The translations under genes were made by a program, and so were the position numbers. From positions 62,001-126,000 of the forward strand of contig CANFSP010000006.1 of assembly GCA_947449765.1 (NCBI GenBank): 64,000 bases of DNA, in the 5' to 3' direction. Source of the stretch: Actinomycetota bacterium. GTDB lineage: Bacteria > Actinomycetota > Actinomycetes > Actinomycetales > Microbacteriaceae. The notes beneath the pieces are model-generated. The model did not search any database, was not told the origin of the DNA, and worked only from the letters and a program-made list of their open reading frames with translations. Numbering within the stretch: the first letter of the stretch is position 1; every line of letters starts with the position of its first letter. Positions 34,481 through 43,803 of this stretch are shown in pieces.

Positions 34481-34511
34481 TTGGCGCATAGTGCCCTGTC
34501 TCTGGCAGACT
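34481..34511 (+). promoter_or_regulatory. Probable promoter of the rpsP operon
   Basis: TTGGCG (34481-34486) and CAGACT (34506-34511), with 19-base spacing, lie in the 178-base gap after ffh. The CAGACTAG string recurs at the rplS promoter (36878). Spacing is a little long, so confidence is limited. Confidence 0.4.
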
Positions 34512-34638
34512 AGACACTTGTGTTCGGTGCGCATCCGACCCTCTAATCAGATGTCGCCTTCGAATCCCCTAGAGCTTCGCCGAGTGTGCCCCCACGCTCA
34601 CGGCACCGTTCATCCCAACTAACTCTCACAGGAGAATT

Positions 34639-35181
34639 GTGGCTGTCAAAATCCGCCTTAAGCGCCTCGGAAAAATCCGTGCGCCGCACTACCGCATCGT
34701 CGTAGCTGACTCGCGCACGCACCGTGACGGTCGTGTCATCGAAGAAATCGGCCGCTACGTGCCGACGGCGAACCCATCCGTTATCGAGGTCAACTCTGAC
34801 CGTGCTCAGTACTGGCTCGGCGTTGGTGCCCAGCCAACCGAGCAGGTCACTGCACTGCTCAAACTCACCGGCGACTGGGGTACCTTCAAGGGCGAAAAGA
34901 ACGCCAAGAACACCGTTCAGGTTGCTGAGCCCAAAGTCGAGTTCTCGATCGACACCAAGAAGAAGCCAGTTCTTCGACCCAAGGCAGAGAAGCCCGCACC
35001 GGCTGTCGAGGTCGCAGAAGCTGCTGAGGCTGCAGAGGTAGCCGCTGACGAAGTTGTAGCTGACGCTGCGACGGAAGCTCCTGCTGAGGTTGTCGAAACC
35101 GAAGTGGCAGCCGACGAGGTCGTCGCCGAGGCAAGCGCGGAGGCCGAAACAGCCGAAGCAAGCACCGAAGCTGCTGAGTAA
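34639..35181 (+). CDS. rpsP: 30S ribosomal protein bS16
   Basis: 180 residues from GTG 34639 after GGAG. Residues 1-~90 are a normal bS16 ([21 protein letters not shown]...[18 protein letters not shown]). From ~115 a tail of Ala, Glu and Val follows with an internal near-repeat ([10 protein letters not shown] / [10 protein letters not shown]). Tails of this type occur in actinobacterial bS16 and are not needed for the core fold. The gene heads the rpsP-KH-rimM-trmD operon. Confidence 0.97.
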   Translation: MAVKIRLKRLGKIRAPHYRIVVADSRTHRDGRVIEEIGRYVPTANPSVIEVNSDRAQYWLGVGAQPTEQVTALLKLTGDWGTFKGEKNAKNTVQVAEPKVEFSIDTKKKPVLRPKAEKPAPAVEVAEAAEAAEVAADEVVADAATEAPAEVVETEVAADEVVAEASAEAETAEASTEAAE

Positions 35182-35198
35182 GCAATAAAGACACCATC

Positions 35199-35435
35199 AT
35201 GTTGGATAAAGCGCTCGCTCACCTCATCTCAGGGATTGTTGATCACCCCAACGATGTGAAGGTGGTTTCGCGCACCAACAACCGTGGCGAGGTCCTCGAA
35301 GTTCGGGTGAACCCTGAGGACCTCGGCCGGGTAATCGGTCGTGCCGGTCGCACGGCAAAAGCTTTGCGTACGGTAGTTAGTGCGCTCCCGGGTGGCCGCA
35401 ACGTGCGTGTCGACGTCGTCGACACCGATGCCTAA
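35199..35435 (+). CDS. khpA: KH-domain RNA-binding protein KhpA
   Basis: 78 residues, one KH domain. The RNA-binding loop is GRVIGRAGRTAKALRTVV. KhpA usually pairs with KhpB and influences RNA metabolism and cell growth; in actinobacteria it is always found between rpsP and rimM. Its stop codon overlaps the rimM start by eight bases. Confidence 0.92.
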   Translation: MLDKALAHLISGIVDHPNDVKVVSRTNNRGEVLEVRVNPEDLGRVIGRAGRTAKALRTVVSALPGGRNVRVDVVDTDA

Positions 35436-35988
35436 GGTTCCCGAACCCGCCCGCGACTCTATGTTGCGCGTCGGGCGTCTCACCAAAGCCCACGGGCTCA
35501 AAGGTGCGCTCAAGATTGAGCTCTATACGGACGAGCCAGAAAAGCGATTCGTACCCGGCGCGCAGTTCACGTTGCAGGTTCCTGAAGAGTCGCTCTGGTT
35601 TGGGAAACTTCTCGAGCTACGAGAACTTCGTTGGTATAACGAACATCCTGTTGCCTTTTTCGTCGGCGTCGACGATCGCACCGCTGCTGAGACACTGATC
35701 AAGGCCATCTTGTGGGTTGACGTTGCGGGTGAGACAAACACTGACCCTGACGCCTGGTATGACCACCAACTCGTTGGCTTGACGGTCCAGCGAGACGGTA
35801 CGAAGGTTGGTACGCTCGCGCGCGTCGAACACTTGCCCGCACAAGACCTTCTCGTGGTGGACACTCACAACGGAGAAGTCCTGCTGCCGTTTGTCAACGC
35901 GTTCGTTCCCTCGGTGGATCTTGCTGCGGGTGTGATTAGCATCACGCCGCCCGGTGGCCTGTTCGAAGAGCTTCCGGACGACGACTAA
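35428..35988 (+). CDS. rimM: 16S rRNA processing protein RimM
   Basis: 186 residues from ATG 35428, which overlaps khpA; ATG 35461 (MLRVGRL) is an alternative start. RimM N-domain begins [26 protein letters not shown]; the PRC-barrel C-domain contains [15 protein letters not shown] and [22 protein letters not shown]. It assists 30S head maturation around S19. trmD starts at its stop codon. Confidence 0.95.
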   Translation: MPKVPEPARDSMLRVGRLTKAHGLKGALKIELYTDEPEKRFVPGAQFTLQVPEESLWFGKLLELRELRWYNEHPVAFFVGVDDRTAAETLIKAILWVDVAGETNTDPDAWYDHQLVGLTVQRDGTKVGTLARVEHLPAQDLLVVDTHNGEVLLPFVNAFVPSVDLAAGVISITPPGGLFEELPDDD

Positions 35989-36677
35989 TGCGCATCGACA
36001 TCGTCAGCATTTTCCCTGAGTTTTTCAGCGTGCTTGATGTTTCGCTGGTGGGCAAGGCCGTGGTCTCTGGCCTCGTTGAGGCGCGCATCCACGATTTGCG
36101 TGATTTCACGCATGACAAACATCGCACCGTCGACGACACCCCCTATGGTGGTGGTGCCGGCATGGTCATGAAGCCAGAGCCGTGGGGTGAAGCGCTCGAC
36201 TCGATTGTGGAAGACGGTTCGCTGGAGCCCGTGCTCATTGTGCCCAGCCCAGCCGGCGAGGTGTTTACGCAATCCATTGCGCGCGAGCTCGCCGAAGAGT
36301 CGCACCTCATTTTTGCCTGCGGTCGCTATGAAGGAATCGATCAGCGAGTGATTGATCACTTTTCAAGCCGGATGCGCGTGCGCCAACTTTCCCTCGGCGA
36401 CTACGTGCTCAACGGCGGTGAAGTAGCCGCGGTCGCGATGATTGAGGCGGTGGCAAGGCTTATCCCTGGCATGGTCGGTAACCCGGAGTCACTCGTTGAA
36501 GAGAGCCATGAGAGTGGCTTGCTCGAGTACCCGAGCTATACCAAGCCAAAGCAGTGGCGTGGGCTTGAGGTGCCCGATGTTTTGCTTTCCGGCAATCACG
36601 CGGCCATTGCTGACTGGCGGCGCGAGCAGCAACTCGAGCGCACGCGTGCGGTGCGACCTGACCTCCTCGCAGAGTGA
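35988..36677 (+). CDS. trmD: tRNA (guanine-N1)-methyltransferase TrmD
   Basis: 229 residues, SPOUT fold. The trefoil-knot SAM site is built by [33 protein letters not shown] and the following [10 protein letters not shown], and the C-terminal domain has [24 protein letters not shown]. It methylates G37 of tRNAs to prevent frameshifting. ATG 35988 overlaps the rimM stop. The stop codon lies inside the first unit of the 20-bp repeat array, an unusual boundary. Confidence 0.97.
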   Translation: MRIDIVSIFPEFFSVLDVSLVGKAVVSGLVEARIHDLRDFTHDKHRTVDDTPYGGGAGMVMKPEPWGEALDSIVEDGSLEPVLIVPSPAGEVFTQSIARELAEESHLIFACGRYEGIDQRVIDHFSSRMRVRQLSLGDYVLNGGEVAAVAMIEAVARLIPGMVGNPESLVEESHESGLLEYPSYTKPKQWRGLEVPDVLLSGNHAAIADWRREQQLERTRAVRPDLLAE

Positions 36678-36813
36678 GCTGCTGGTTCGCAGAGTGAGCT
36701 GCTGGTTCGCAGAGTGAGCTGCTGGTTCGCAGATTGAGTTGCTGGTTCGCAGATTGAGTTGCTGGTTCGCAGATTGAGCTGCTCGTCCGCAGATTGAGCT
36801 TGTCGAAATCTGG
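36671..36813. repeat. 20-bp tandem repeat array starting at the trmD stop codon
   Basis: Six head-to-tail 20-bp units are at 36671-36690, 36691-36710, 36711-36730, 36731-36750, 36751-36770 and 36771-36790. Each reads AGAGTGAG..., AGATTGAG... or a variant ending in TGGTTCGC or CGTCCGC. A seventh, different end (36791-36813) contains TTGAGCTTGTCGAAA inside a CAGATT...AATCTG dyad. The first unit includes the trmD stop (36675-36677). Units 1-3 and 4-5 are identical groups, showing recent copying. The array lies between trmD and the rplS promoter. Confidence 0.9.
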
Positions 36814-37008
36814 TTTCGCAACCTCCTCCGACTTGCACCACGGGCAACCCGTTTTGCACTGACTCTCGCATCCATGACAGACTAGGGAAGTTGTCGTGAT
36901 GTGCTTCGAACCCTGCTGCAGGGGGTTGTTCGACTCAGGCGCAGAGACAGTTCTCATCAAAGATTGAACCGTGTTCGACCTGCAGCGGATACAGATTGTG
37001 AAAATAAC
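36814..37008 (+). other. Promoter-bearing 5' region of rplS
   Basis: This stretch holds the rplS promoter (36854-36883) and about 120 bases of probable 5' leader. CCCTGCTGCAGGGGG near 36910 can form a small stem. No gene and no known riboswitch pattern are visible. Confidence 0.4.
36854..36883 (+). promoter_or_regulatory. Probable rplS promoter
   Basis: TTGCAC (36854-36859) and CAGACT (36878-36883) are 18 bases apart, close to the housekeeping sigma pattern. The -10 context CAGACTAG also occurs upstream of rpsP. It separates rplS from the trmD operon. Confidence 0.45.
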
Positions 37009-37365
37009 ATGCACATTCTCGACGCACTCGATGCAGCGAGCCTTCGTTCCGACATCCCGGCATTCCGCGCTGGTGACACCGTCAAGGTGCACGTGAACAT
37101 TATTGAAGGTAACCGTTCGCGTATTCAGGTTTTTCAGGGCGTTGTCATTGGTCGCTCCGGTGAGGGCGTTCGCGAGACGTTCACCGTCCGTAAGGTCTCG
37201 TTCCAGGTTGGTGTCGAGCGTACGTTCCCCGTTCACTCGCCGGTCCTCGACAAGATTGAGGTCGTCACTCGCGGTGATGTTCGTCGCGCCAAGCTTTACT
37301 ACCTCCGCGACCTGCGCGGCAAGAAAGCCAAAATCAAAGAGCTTCGCGAGGACTCGGCTAAATAG
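37009..37365 (+). CDS. rplS: 50S ribosomal protein bL19
   Basis: 118 residues from ATG 37009; the open frame extends upstream, but the family starts at [19 protein letters not shown]. Conserved blocks are [26 protein letters not shown] and [18 protein letters not shown], ending [18 protein letters not shown]. It sits at the 30S-50S interface. It is followed by a strong intrinsic terminator, so it is monocistronic or the end of a short unit. Confidence 0.97.
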   Translation: MHILDALDAASLRSDIPAFRAGDTVKVHVNIIEGNRSRIQVFQGVVIGRSGEGVRETFTVRKVSFQVGVERTFPVHSPVLDKIEVVTRGDVRRAKLYYLRDLRGKKAKIKELREDSAK

Positions 37366-37395
37366 GTCTGAGTTCGCGAGAATATCCTTCTCACA

Positions 37396-37436
37396 TATGT
37401 GTCTCGGTCGGTTTCCGATCGAGACACATATTTTTT
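37396..37436 (+). terminator. Intrinsic terminator after rplS
   Basis: A 16-bp stem (TATGTGTCTCGGTCGG with CCGATCGAGACACATA, one G-U pair), a TTT loop and a run of six T. This is the clearest rho-independent terminator in the window. Confidence 0.92.
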
Positions 37437-37539
37437 GCGACTCTTCCTGACGATGTGCATGCACACAGCCACTTCACACCGAAGCGTCTCGTAGACTCAA
37501 GCCAAGTCTTATTTCTTATTTAGCAGACGGAGTGTGCTC

Positions 37540-38481
37540 GTGACCGAGTCGTCACCAGAGAATCCCTCAAACTCCGAGTGGAACCCCGAGTCGACGAGCC
37601 AACCGACACCATCCCAGTACCCCGAAACTGGCGCGCCACGGGCATACATTCCTCCCCGTGACTATTCGAGTGCACATTCCTCCAACCAGCAGGAGACCGG
37701 GTCGTACGATCTTGTTTCAGGCCGGCGCTCGTCACGAAAAACCCCAAAGACGCCGATGCAATCGTTCTTGCTCTTTATTCGTGACGTTGTGGTCATTTTG
37801 GTCGTGGCGATTCTCGTCTCTTTCGTTGTTAAAACCTTCCTCATTCGTTCCTTCTTCATCCCGTCGGCGTCAATGGAGCAGACGCTTCAAATCGACGATC
37901 GCGTCATTGTCAACGAACTGGTTCCCGACATGATGCCAGTCGCGCATGGTGACGTTGTGGTGTTCAAAGACCCAGGTGGATGGCTGACCGCGACAGCGCA
38001 TCCTTCGCAGGGTCCGGTCGGTGACGCACTCGAGTGGTTGATGTCGCTCGTAGGTCTCGCGTCTCCTGACAATGACCAGCACCTCATCAAACGGGTGATT
38101 GGATTGCCCGGAGATACAGTCGCGTGTTGCACCACCGATGGGCAACTCACGATTAACGGTGTGCCCATCGACGAGCCCTTCATCTATCTGCCGGACGGTA
38201 AGACGCGTGCGTCAGGGGTCGACTTCACCGTCACTGTTCCTGCTAACTCGCTATGGGTGATGGGTGACAATCGTTACAACTCGAAAGATTCTCGATTCAA
38301 CACCGACAAACCGGGGCATGGGTTCGTCGCAATGAGCGACGTGGTCGGACGAGCGTTTGTCGTGAGCTGGCCCGTGAAGCACTGGTCGTGGCTGAGCAAC
38401 TATCCCGATTCGTTTGCACTCGTGCCCCGCATCCCGGTTGATCCTGCGGCTGATACCACGCCGCGCGTCTCTGCCCCCTAA
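37540..38481 (+). CDS. lepB: Type I signal peptidase
   Basis: 313 residues from GTG 37540, placed seven bases after GGAG; GTG 37534 is too close to it. A ~70-residue Ser/Pro/Asn-rich cytoplasmic N-terminus precedes one membrane span (VVVILVVAILVSFVVKTFLI). Catalytic Ser111 (PSASMEQTL) and Lys184 (HLIKRVIGLPGD) form the dyad; GDNRYNSKDSR is box E. It removes signal peptides of secreted proteins. It sits in the usual actinobacterial place between rplS and rnhB. Confidence 0.96.
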   Translation: MTESSPENPSNSEWNPESTSQPTPSQYPETGAPRAYIPPRDYSSAHSSNQQETGSYDLVSGRRSSRKTPKTPMQSFLLFIRDVVVILVVAILVSFVVKTFLIRSFFIPSASMEQTLQIDDRVIVNELVPDMMPVAHGDVVVFKDPGGWLTATAHPSQGPVGDALEWLMSLVGLASPDNDQHLIKRVIGLPGDTVACCTTDGQLTINGVPIDEPFIYLPDGKTRASGVDFTVTVPANSLWVMGDNRYNSKDSRFNTDKPGHGFVAMSDVVGRAFVVSWPVKHWSWLSNYPDSFALVPRIPVDPAADTTPRVSAP

Positions 38482-38492
38482 CGCATTTCGGT

Positions 38493-39125
38493 ATGGTTGC
38501 GACGCCCACTCTGCAGCTCGAGCGTGAGCTGCTTGACAGTGGTATCCCTGTCGTTATCGGCGTCGACGAAGTCGGCCGCGGTGCACTCGCTGGTCCGGTT
38601 GTGGTCGGCGCATGTGCGGTTTCCCTCTCCTCAGGCGATTTTCCCGAGGGGCTTCGTGACTCTAAGTTGTTGAGTCCCACGCGTCGCGGGAAGTTGTACC
38701 CGCAGGTTCACGAGTGGGCTGCGGTCTGTCTGGGGTCAGCCATGCCTGACGAGATAGACCAGTTTGGAATCTCATACGCCCTCGGCTTGGCCGGTAAGCG
38801 TGCTCTCGCGAAGCTGTTTGAGAGAGGGATAGATGTTGGCGCATCTCACGTCATTCTTGATGGTAAATACGATTGGTTAACCCCACTTCTTGCGTCGCCA
38901 TTGCCCATCACAGCACTAATCAAAGCCGATGAGTCATGCGGTAGCGTCGCGGCGGCGTCGGTTATTGCCAAGGTCGATCGGGACGCGCACATGGTGCAGC
39001 TTGCCACTGATTTTCCTCAGTACCACTGGGACTCGAATAAAGGCTATGGTTCGGCTTCGCACATTGATGCCATTCGCGAGCATGGTGCCACTGAGCATCA
39101 CCGACGTTCCTGGTTGTCGCTTTAG
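38493..39125 (+). CDS. rnhB: Ribonuclease HII
   Basis: 210 residues. The catalytic acidic set begins in VIGVDEVGRGALAGPVV (DEVGRG), continues with the Asp of LRDSKLLSP and the late Asp of KADESCGSVAAASVIAKVDRD. It removes RNA primers and single ribonucleotides from DNA. It starts 11 bases after lepB. Confidence 0.96.
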   Translation: MVATPTLQLERELLDSGIPVVIGVDEVGRGALAGPVVVGACAVSLSSGDFPEGLRDSKLLSPTRRGKLYPQVHEWAAVCLGSAMPDEIDQFGISYALGLAGKRALAKLFERGIDVGASHVILDGKYDWLTPLLASPLPITALIKADESCGSVAAASVIAKVDRDAHMVQLATDFPQYHWDSNKGYGSASHIDAIREHGATEHHRRSWLSL

Positions 39126-39137
39126 ACTGGTGACATC

Positions 39138-39461
39138 ATGGATGCTGAAGAATTCGAGGATTTCGATCGCGAAGCTGAAGTTGCCCTGTACCGCGAGTTT
39201 CGCGATGTCGTGGCACAGTTTCGGTTCGTCATAGAAACCGAACGACGTTTATACCTAGCCAACGAAGTGTCGTTGCAGCGAATCGACACAGAAACCGACT
39301 TCTATTTCGAGTTGAACATGTCCGACGTGTGGGTGTGGGACGTCTACCGTTCGGATCGTTTCGTCAAAACCGTTCGAGTGCTCACCTTCAAAGATGTCAA
39401 CGTCGAAGAACTTGCGACGAAAGACTTTGAGCTTCCCAAGGAGCTGGAGCTCAACGAGTAA
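39138..39461 (+). CDS. DUF2469 family protein
   Basis: 107 residues, highly acidic, MDAEEFEDFDREAEVALYREFRDVV...FRFVIETERRLYLANEV. The family is conserved in actinobacteria between rnhB and yraN and its function is unknown to me. An N-terminal acidic helix and a Trp-rich VWVWDVYRSDRFVKTVRVLTFKDVNVEEL core are visible. Confidence 0.9.
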   Translation: MDAEEFEDFDREAEVALYREFRDVVAQFRFVIETERRLYLANEVSLQRIDTETDFYFELNMSDVWVWDVYRSDRFVKTVRVLTFKDVNVEELATKDFELPKELELNE

Positions 39462-39568
39462 CGAGGGTGGCAGCATCCCGTCATCCCCAGACCCCGATGC
39501 ACGCTACTTGTTAGGTGGGTAGCGTGTAGGCATCGGTGAGGATGCACCAACCGGGCATCCTCGTCTGC

Positions 39569-40075
39569 ATGACCTCTCATCACGCCTCAGATCGCAGAAC
39601 TGAGCTACCCGCTGCCTCTTCTCCTGCGCGATTTACCAGTGCGCGTATCCGGCTCGGTGTCTTCGGCGAAGACGCCGCGTGTGCCTTTCTCGAACGCGCG
39701 GGATACCACATTATCGAGCGAAACTGGCGTTGCGCTCGAGGCGAAATTGACATCGTTGCGCTGAGTCCCGATCCGTCGCCCCGCGTACTGGTCTTCGTTG
39801 AGGTAAAAACTCGTTCCGGCTCGCGGTTTGGCCATCCCTTGGAATCCCTCACGCCAACAAAAGTCGCCCGCCTACGACTGCTCGCCGGAGCGTGGTGTCA
39901 GGCGCGGGGCACCGCACTGGGGCAAGCGGGAGATGAATGGGGGACAACTGAGCACGCACGCAATCCCAGAAAGCGAGCAGTGGCACATCGCGAGGTGCGC
40001 ATTGACGCAATAGGAATCGTTGCTCCGCGCAATCAACCATTCACTCTCGAACATGTCATCGGCGTGGGCACATGA
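39569..40075 (+). CDS. YraN/UPF0102 nuclease-like protein
   Basis: 168 residues from ATG 39569; GTG 39536 and ATG 39542 are possible earlier starts, and none has a good ribosome site. The nuclease-like core is FGEDAACAFLERAGYHIIERNWRCARGEIDIVA...VFVEVKTRSG, with the acidic and Lys residues (E-D-EVK) of a restriction-endonuclease fold. An insertion of about 20 residues precedes the last strand. Function is unproven; the gene is tightly linked to comM, overlapping it by four bases. Confidence 0.82.
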   Translation: MTSHHASDRRTELPAASSPARFTSARIRLGVFGEDAACAFLERAGYHIIERNWRCARGEIDIVALSPDPSPRVLVFVEVKTRSGSRFGHPLESLTPTKVARLRLLAGAWCQARGTALGQAGDEWGTTEHARNPRKRAVAHREVRIDAIGIVAPRNQPFTLEHVIGVGT

Positions 40076-41622
40076 CCATCGGCAGAACCCAGTCCGTTGC
40101 ACTCCTCGGCGTCGATGCCGTCCTCGTCGAGGTGGAAGCTGACATCGCATCGGGATTACCCCGGTTCACGGTCGTTGGCCTTCCCGACCGGTCGCTCACC
40201 GAGTCAGCCGATCGCGTTCGTTCGGCCATCGTGAATTCAGGTGTGCCTATGCCATCGCAGCGCGTGACGGTCAACCTTTCTCCCGCATCTCTGCCTAAAG
40301 CCGGTGCCGGGTTTGATCTTGCCATCGCCATCGCGGCACTTTCGGCAGCCGGTGTCATTGCGCAGAATGCAGCTCACGGTGTCGTGCATGTGGGTGAGCT
40401 CGCATTGGATGGCCGGCTTCGACCCACAGCAGGTGTCTTACCTGGCGTGCTCGGCGCAAAAAAAGCAGGAGTTACTCGTGTCGTGGTACCCGCGGCAAAC
40501 GCGCGCGAAGCCGGATTGGTCACCGGTGTACAGGTCTTCGCAGCCGCGTCGTTGCGCGATGTGCTTATCGCGCACGGGGCCCGCCTCGCGCCGGTTCCAG
40601 TGACGCCCCTCTTACTGCCTTCAGAAGGCGTAACCGAGCGGGTGGTGACAGACCTTTCCGATGTGGTCGGGCAACCAGACGCCGTAGAGGCACTCGTCGC
40701 AGTGGCCGCCGGGGGTCACCACCTGAGCATGACCGGACCACCAGGTTCCGGAAAAACGATGCTGGCGAGTCGACTGCCGGGCATTCTTCCGCCACTTTCA
40801 ATGAACGCAGCTCTCGAGGCGACGTCTATTCAGTCGCTCGCGACCGGTCACGGTGCATCATCACTCATCAACGAAGCGCCCTTCATTACTCCACACCACA
40901 CCGCTAGCGCGGTCTCTCTTATCGGTGGCGGCACGGGCATTCCACGTCCCGGAGCCATCGCGCGCGCTCACCACGGAGTTCTTTTTCTTGACGAAGCACC
41001 AGAGTTTTCTCAACATGCCCTCGACTGCCTGAGACAACCCCTCGAATCGGGAGACGTTGTCATCCACCGAGCAGCGTATACCGCGCGTTTTCCGGCACGC
41101 TTCATGCTCGTGCTGGCGGCTAATCCCTGCCCGTGCGGTGGGCAAAGCGTCGAACTTTCGGCTGGAGCGGCACGCTCCTCCGATAAATGCACTTGTACGC
41201 CGGCGGCGGTGAAGCGCTACCACGCTCGCGTTTCCGGGCCGCTCGCTGATCGCATTGACATTCACATCCGCGTCTCTCGCGTATCTGCCGCGCGACTACG
41301 CCTGGGCAACGACCAACCGATGACGACGGCGATTGCCCGAGCGAAGGTGCTTGAAGCGCGTCGAATTGCCGCTGAGCGCTTCGGGGCACTGGGCTACGCG
41401 AGTAATTCCGAGGTTCCCGGCCGAACTCTGCGAGGTGCACCGTGGCGTCTTCCCACGTCCATCACGGGGCTCATCGATCGTGGTCTCGATTCGGGGGTGT
41501 TGACGATGCGCGGTTTTGACCGGACCCTTCGACTGGCGTGGACTCTTGCTGACCTTGATGGCGCGACTATCCCGTCGCGCGACCACATCGCCAAATCTCA
41601 CCTACTCAGAACAGGAATGTGA
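40072..41622 (+). CDS. comM: Mg chelatase-like AAA+ protein ComM
   Basis: 516 residues, YifB/ComM family: an N-terminal Lon-like domain (residues ~1-170), Walker A GPPGSGKT at about 221-228, Walker B VLFLDEAPEF, and a Cys-containing insertion (NPCPCGG... SDKCTCT). ComM is a branch-migration helicase active during natural transformation. Followed directly by dprA, the other DNA-uptake gene. Confidence 0.92.
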   Translation: MTIGRTQSVALLGVDAVLVEVEADIASGLPRFTVVGLPDRSLTESADRVRSAIVNSGVPMPSQRVTVNLSPASLPKAGAGFDLAIAIAALSAAGVIAQNAAHGVVHVGELALDGRLRPTAGVLPGVLGAKKAGVTRVVVPAANAREAGLVTGVQVFAAASLRDVLIAHGARLAPVPVTPLLLPSEGVTERVVTDLSDVVGQPDAVEALVAVAAGGHHLSMTGPPGSGKTMLASRLPGILPPLSMNAALEATSIQSLATGHGASSLINEAPFITPHHTASAVSLIGGGTGIPRPGAIARAHHGVLFLDEAPEFSQHALDCLRQPLESGDVVIHRAAYTARFPARFMLVLAANPCPCGGQSVELSAGAARSSDKCTCTPAAVKRYHARVSGPLADRIDIHIRVSRVSAARLRLGNDQPMTTAIARAKVLEARRIAAERFGALGYASNSEVPGRTLRGAPWRLPTSITGLIDRGLDSGVLTMRGFDRTLRLAWTLADLDGATIPSRDHIAKSHLLRTGM

Positions 41623-41623
41623 C

Positions 41624-42880
41624 ATGAATCGTGAACCAACTCAGAAGCCCACAGTGCCCGAAGCTGCGGGTTCGCATCTCAGCGCGCGCCAGAGGGCACA
41701 GATTGCAGCCGCTGTTCGGCGATGCTTGCCCGAATCCGTCTCCATATCTGAGGACGGTCTTTTGGATATCTTTGCTCGCGGGGCCTGGTCGGGAATTGCT
41801 GAACCAGGCGACAAGGTGGTTCACATCGTCTGCGAACGAATTGGTCCCTGGCGCGCGCTAGGTGCCCTTCTCGACTCGGTCGAAGCTGATTCCCTGATTG
41901 CGTTTCTCGATAATCCGGATGATTTGCTCCGTGAACAGATTGCCGAAGCTGTTACTCGATGGGCAGCCCGGCTATCGCTCGATGAGGCGATTGCACATTT
42001 CGAGCGCGCTTCGCGAATCGGCGCCGTCATCGTGACCCCAGAGATGCCGCAATGGCCCGCAGGTTTAGAGCGGCTTGGGTTGCACGCACCATGTGCGCTC
42101 TGGGCACGTGGGCGCCTTCACGCCCTTGACTCTCTGGAGCGTTCGGTTTCTGTCGTCGGAGCCCGTGCGTCAACCGGCTATGGTGAGCACGTCACCGCAG
42201 AGCTCGTGAACGCGCTTGTCGATCGTGGCTTCACCATAGTGTCTGGAGCAGCCTATGGAATTGACGGAATGGCTCATCGTTGCACTTTGGCTGCCGACGG
42301 CACCACGATTGCGGTGCTCGCGGGCGGAATCGACCGCCTGTATCCCAGCGGGCACGACGCACTTCTCCGCAGAATTATTGATACGGGTCTCGTTCTCGCC
42401 GAGTTGCCGTGCGGATTCGCTCCGACCAAGTGGCGCTTTCTCCAACGAAATCGGCTCATCGCTTCGCTCACACAAGCGACGATTGTGATTGAAGCCGGAT
42501 GGCGTTCTGGCTCCTTGAACACAGCCCACCATGCCCTTGACATGAACATCCCAGTCGGGGTTGTACCCGGACCCGTGACGAGTCCCTCGTCAGCAGGTTG
42601 TCACCGGCTCTTGCGCGAGACCCCGGCCACGTGCGTTACGAGCGCCGGTGAAATCATCGAGCTTGTTCTTCCTGAAAAGATGGAGAGCCCTGTGGTTCTC
42701 GAGGCGATACATCCCTTGGCGCTGCGCGTGCTCGACGCGACAAGTTCACAGACTCCGAGACAACCCAAGCGCATTGCCCATGAAGCAGGAATCTCCGAAG
42801 AGGATGCTCGAAAAGCGCTTTCACTTCTCGCACTCAACGGCTCGGTGAGGGAACAGTTAAATGGGTGGACGCGCGCGTAA
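41624..42880 (+). CDS. dprA: DNA processing protein DprA
   Basis: 418 residues from ATG 41624 one base after comM. The Rossmann-like DprA core contains SVVGARASTGYGEHVTAEL, IVSGAAYGIDGMAH, AVLAGGIDRLYPSGH, RNRLIASLTQATIVIEAGWRSGSL, and PGPVTSPSSAGCHRLL. A winged-helix DprA C-domain follows. DprA loads RecA on incoming single-stranded DNA. The N-terminal ~110 residues are a helical extension. Confidence 0.93.
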   Translation: MNREPTQKPTVPEAAGSHLSARQRAQIAAAVRRCLPESVSISEDGLLDIFARGAWSGIAEPGDKVVHIVCERIGPWRALGALLDSVEADSLIAFLDNPDDLLREQIAEAVTRWAARLSLDEAIAHFERASRIGAVIVTPEMPQWPAGLERLGLHAPCALWARGRLHALDSLERSVSVVGARASTGYGEHVTAELVNALVDRGFTIVSGAAYGIDGMAHRCTLAADGTTIAVLAGGIDRLYPSGHDALLRRIIDTGLVLAELPCGFAPTKWRFLQRNRLIASLTQATIVIEAGWRSGSLNTAHHALDMNIPVGVVPGPVTSPSSAGCHRLLRETPATCVTSAGEIIELVLPEKMESPVVLEAIHPLALRVLDATSSQTPRQPKRIAHEAGISEEDARKALSLLALNGSVREQLNGWTRA

Positions 42881-42889
42881 CCTAAGTGC

Positions 42890-43795
42890 ATGCTCATCGC
42901 CGATGTTGTACCTCGCTTCATCGAAGCGTTGACCGCGCAACGAGGATTTAGCGCGCATACCAGCCGCGCATACGCGGCGGATCTAGCGTCTTTCCAGGCT
43001 TTTACTGAAAATCGAGTGGTCACCGGCACCGAGGACATCACGCTTGACGTTGCCCGAGAGTGGTTGTGGAACGAATCCGAGCGTGGGCTGGGTGCGTCCA
43101 CTCTGGCCAGGCGGGCGGCTAGCCTTCGGTCTTTCACCAAGTGGTTACGCGCGAATGGCTATTCATCTCACGACGCCGCCATCAGGCTGAAAGCGCCTAA
43201 GCCAGCTCACACACTGCCACGAGTTGTCACAACGGCACATCTTGATGTGCTTTTCGCGGCGCTCAGTGAACACGCGCAGTCGCGTGACCCACTAGCCCTT
43301 CGTGACCTCGCCATCGTTGAACTTCTGTATGGCACAGGAATCCGCGTTTCGGAGTTGGTGGGTCTAGACATCGGAGATCTCGACTTCGACCGCCTCACCG
43401 CTCGCGTGACAGGAAAAGGCAACAAAGAACGCATTGTTCCCTTTGGCAATCCCGCGGGTGACGCTCTTGCTGACTACCTGCGTCACTCTCGGCCTTCGTT
43501 GGCAACACCCACGTCTGGCTACGCGTTCTTTCTTGGTTCACGTGGGGCTCGTCTGGGAACCCGAACGGTCTATCAGCTCGTCGCATCCCTTCTCATCGAC
43601 TTGCCAGGGGAGGGGCCGATTGGTCCACACACGCTGCGTCACTCTGCAGCAACGCACCTGCTCGACGGTGGAGCGGACCTTCGCATCGTTCAGGAAATGC
43701 TTGGGCACTCAAGCCTCGGAACGACCCAGATATATACTCACGTCTCGATGGAGAGGGTTCGAGATTCGTACCGTCAGGCGCACCCGAGAGCCTGA
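42890..43795 (+). CDS. xerC: Tyrosine recombinase XerC
   Basis: 301 residues. SAM-like N-terminal DNA-binding domain, then the catalytic domain with Arg in GTGIRVSELVGLDI, Lys in VTGKGNKERIVP, HTLRHSAATHLL, GHSSLGTTQIYTHVS (Tyr nucleophile). XerC/XerD resolves chromosome dimers at dif. Its place after dprA is the standard actinobacterial order, so it is not read as a phage integrase. It ends eight bases before the convergent M23 gene. Confidence 0.93.
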   Translation: MLIADVVPRFIEALTAQRGFSAHTSRAYAADLASFQAFTENRVVTGTEDITLDVAREWLWNESERGLGASTLARRAASLRSFTKWLRANGYSSHDAAIRLKAPKPAHTLPRVVTTAHLDVLFAALSEHAQSRDPLALRDLAIVELLYGTGIRVSELVGLDIGDLDFDRLTARVTGKGNKERIVPFGNPAGDALADYLRHSRPSLATPTSGYAFFLGSRGARLGTRTVYQLVASLLIDLPGEGPIGPHTLRHSAATHLLDGGADLRIVQEMLGHSSLGTTQIYTHVSMERVRDSYRQAHPRA

Positions 43796-43803
43796 GTTCG
43801 CCT

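Noticed and set aside
32928-34517. 529-residue minus-strand open frame
   Set aside because: It is opposite ffh and has no protein-like motif.
36671-36813. CRISPR or integron attachment array
   Set aside because: Units are 20 bp with no spacers, and no integrase or cas gene is linked.
36460-37464. Long minus-strand open frame coding a repetitive Leu/Arg/Ser/Cys protein
   Set aside because: The repetition comes from translating the 20-bp DNA array, and the frame runs antisense through trmD, the rplS leader and rplS. No ribosome site or family match.
42890-43795. Phage or island integrase
   Set aside because: Sequence and position after dprA fit housekeeping XerC, and no att-like direct repeats or phage genes were seen.
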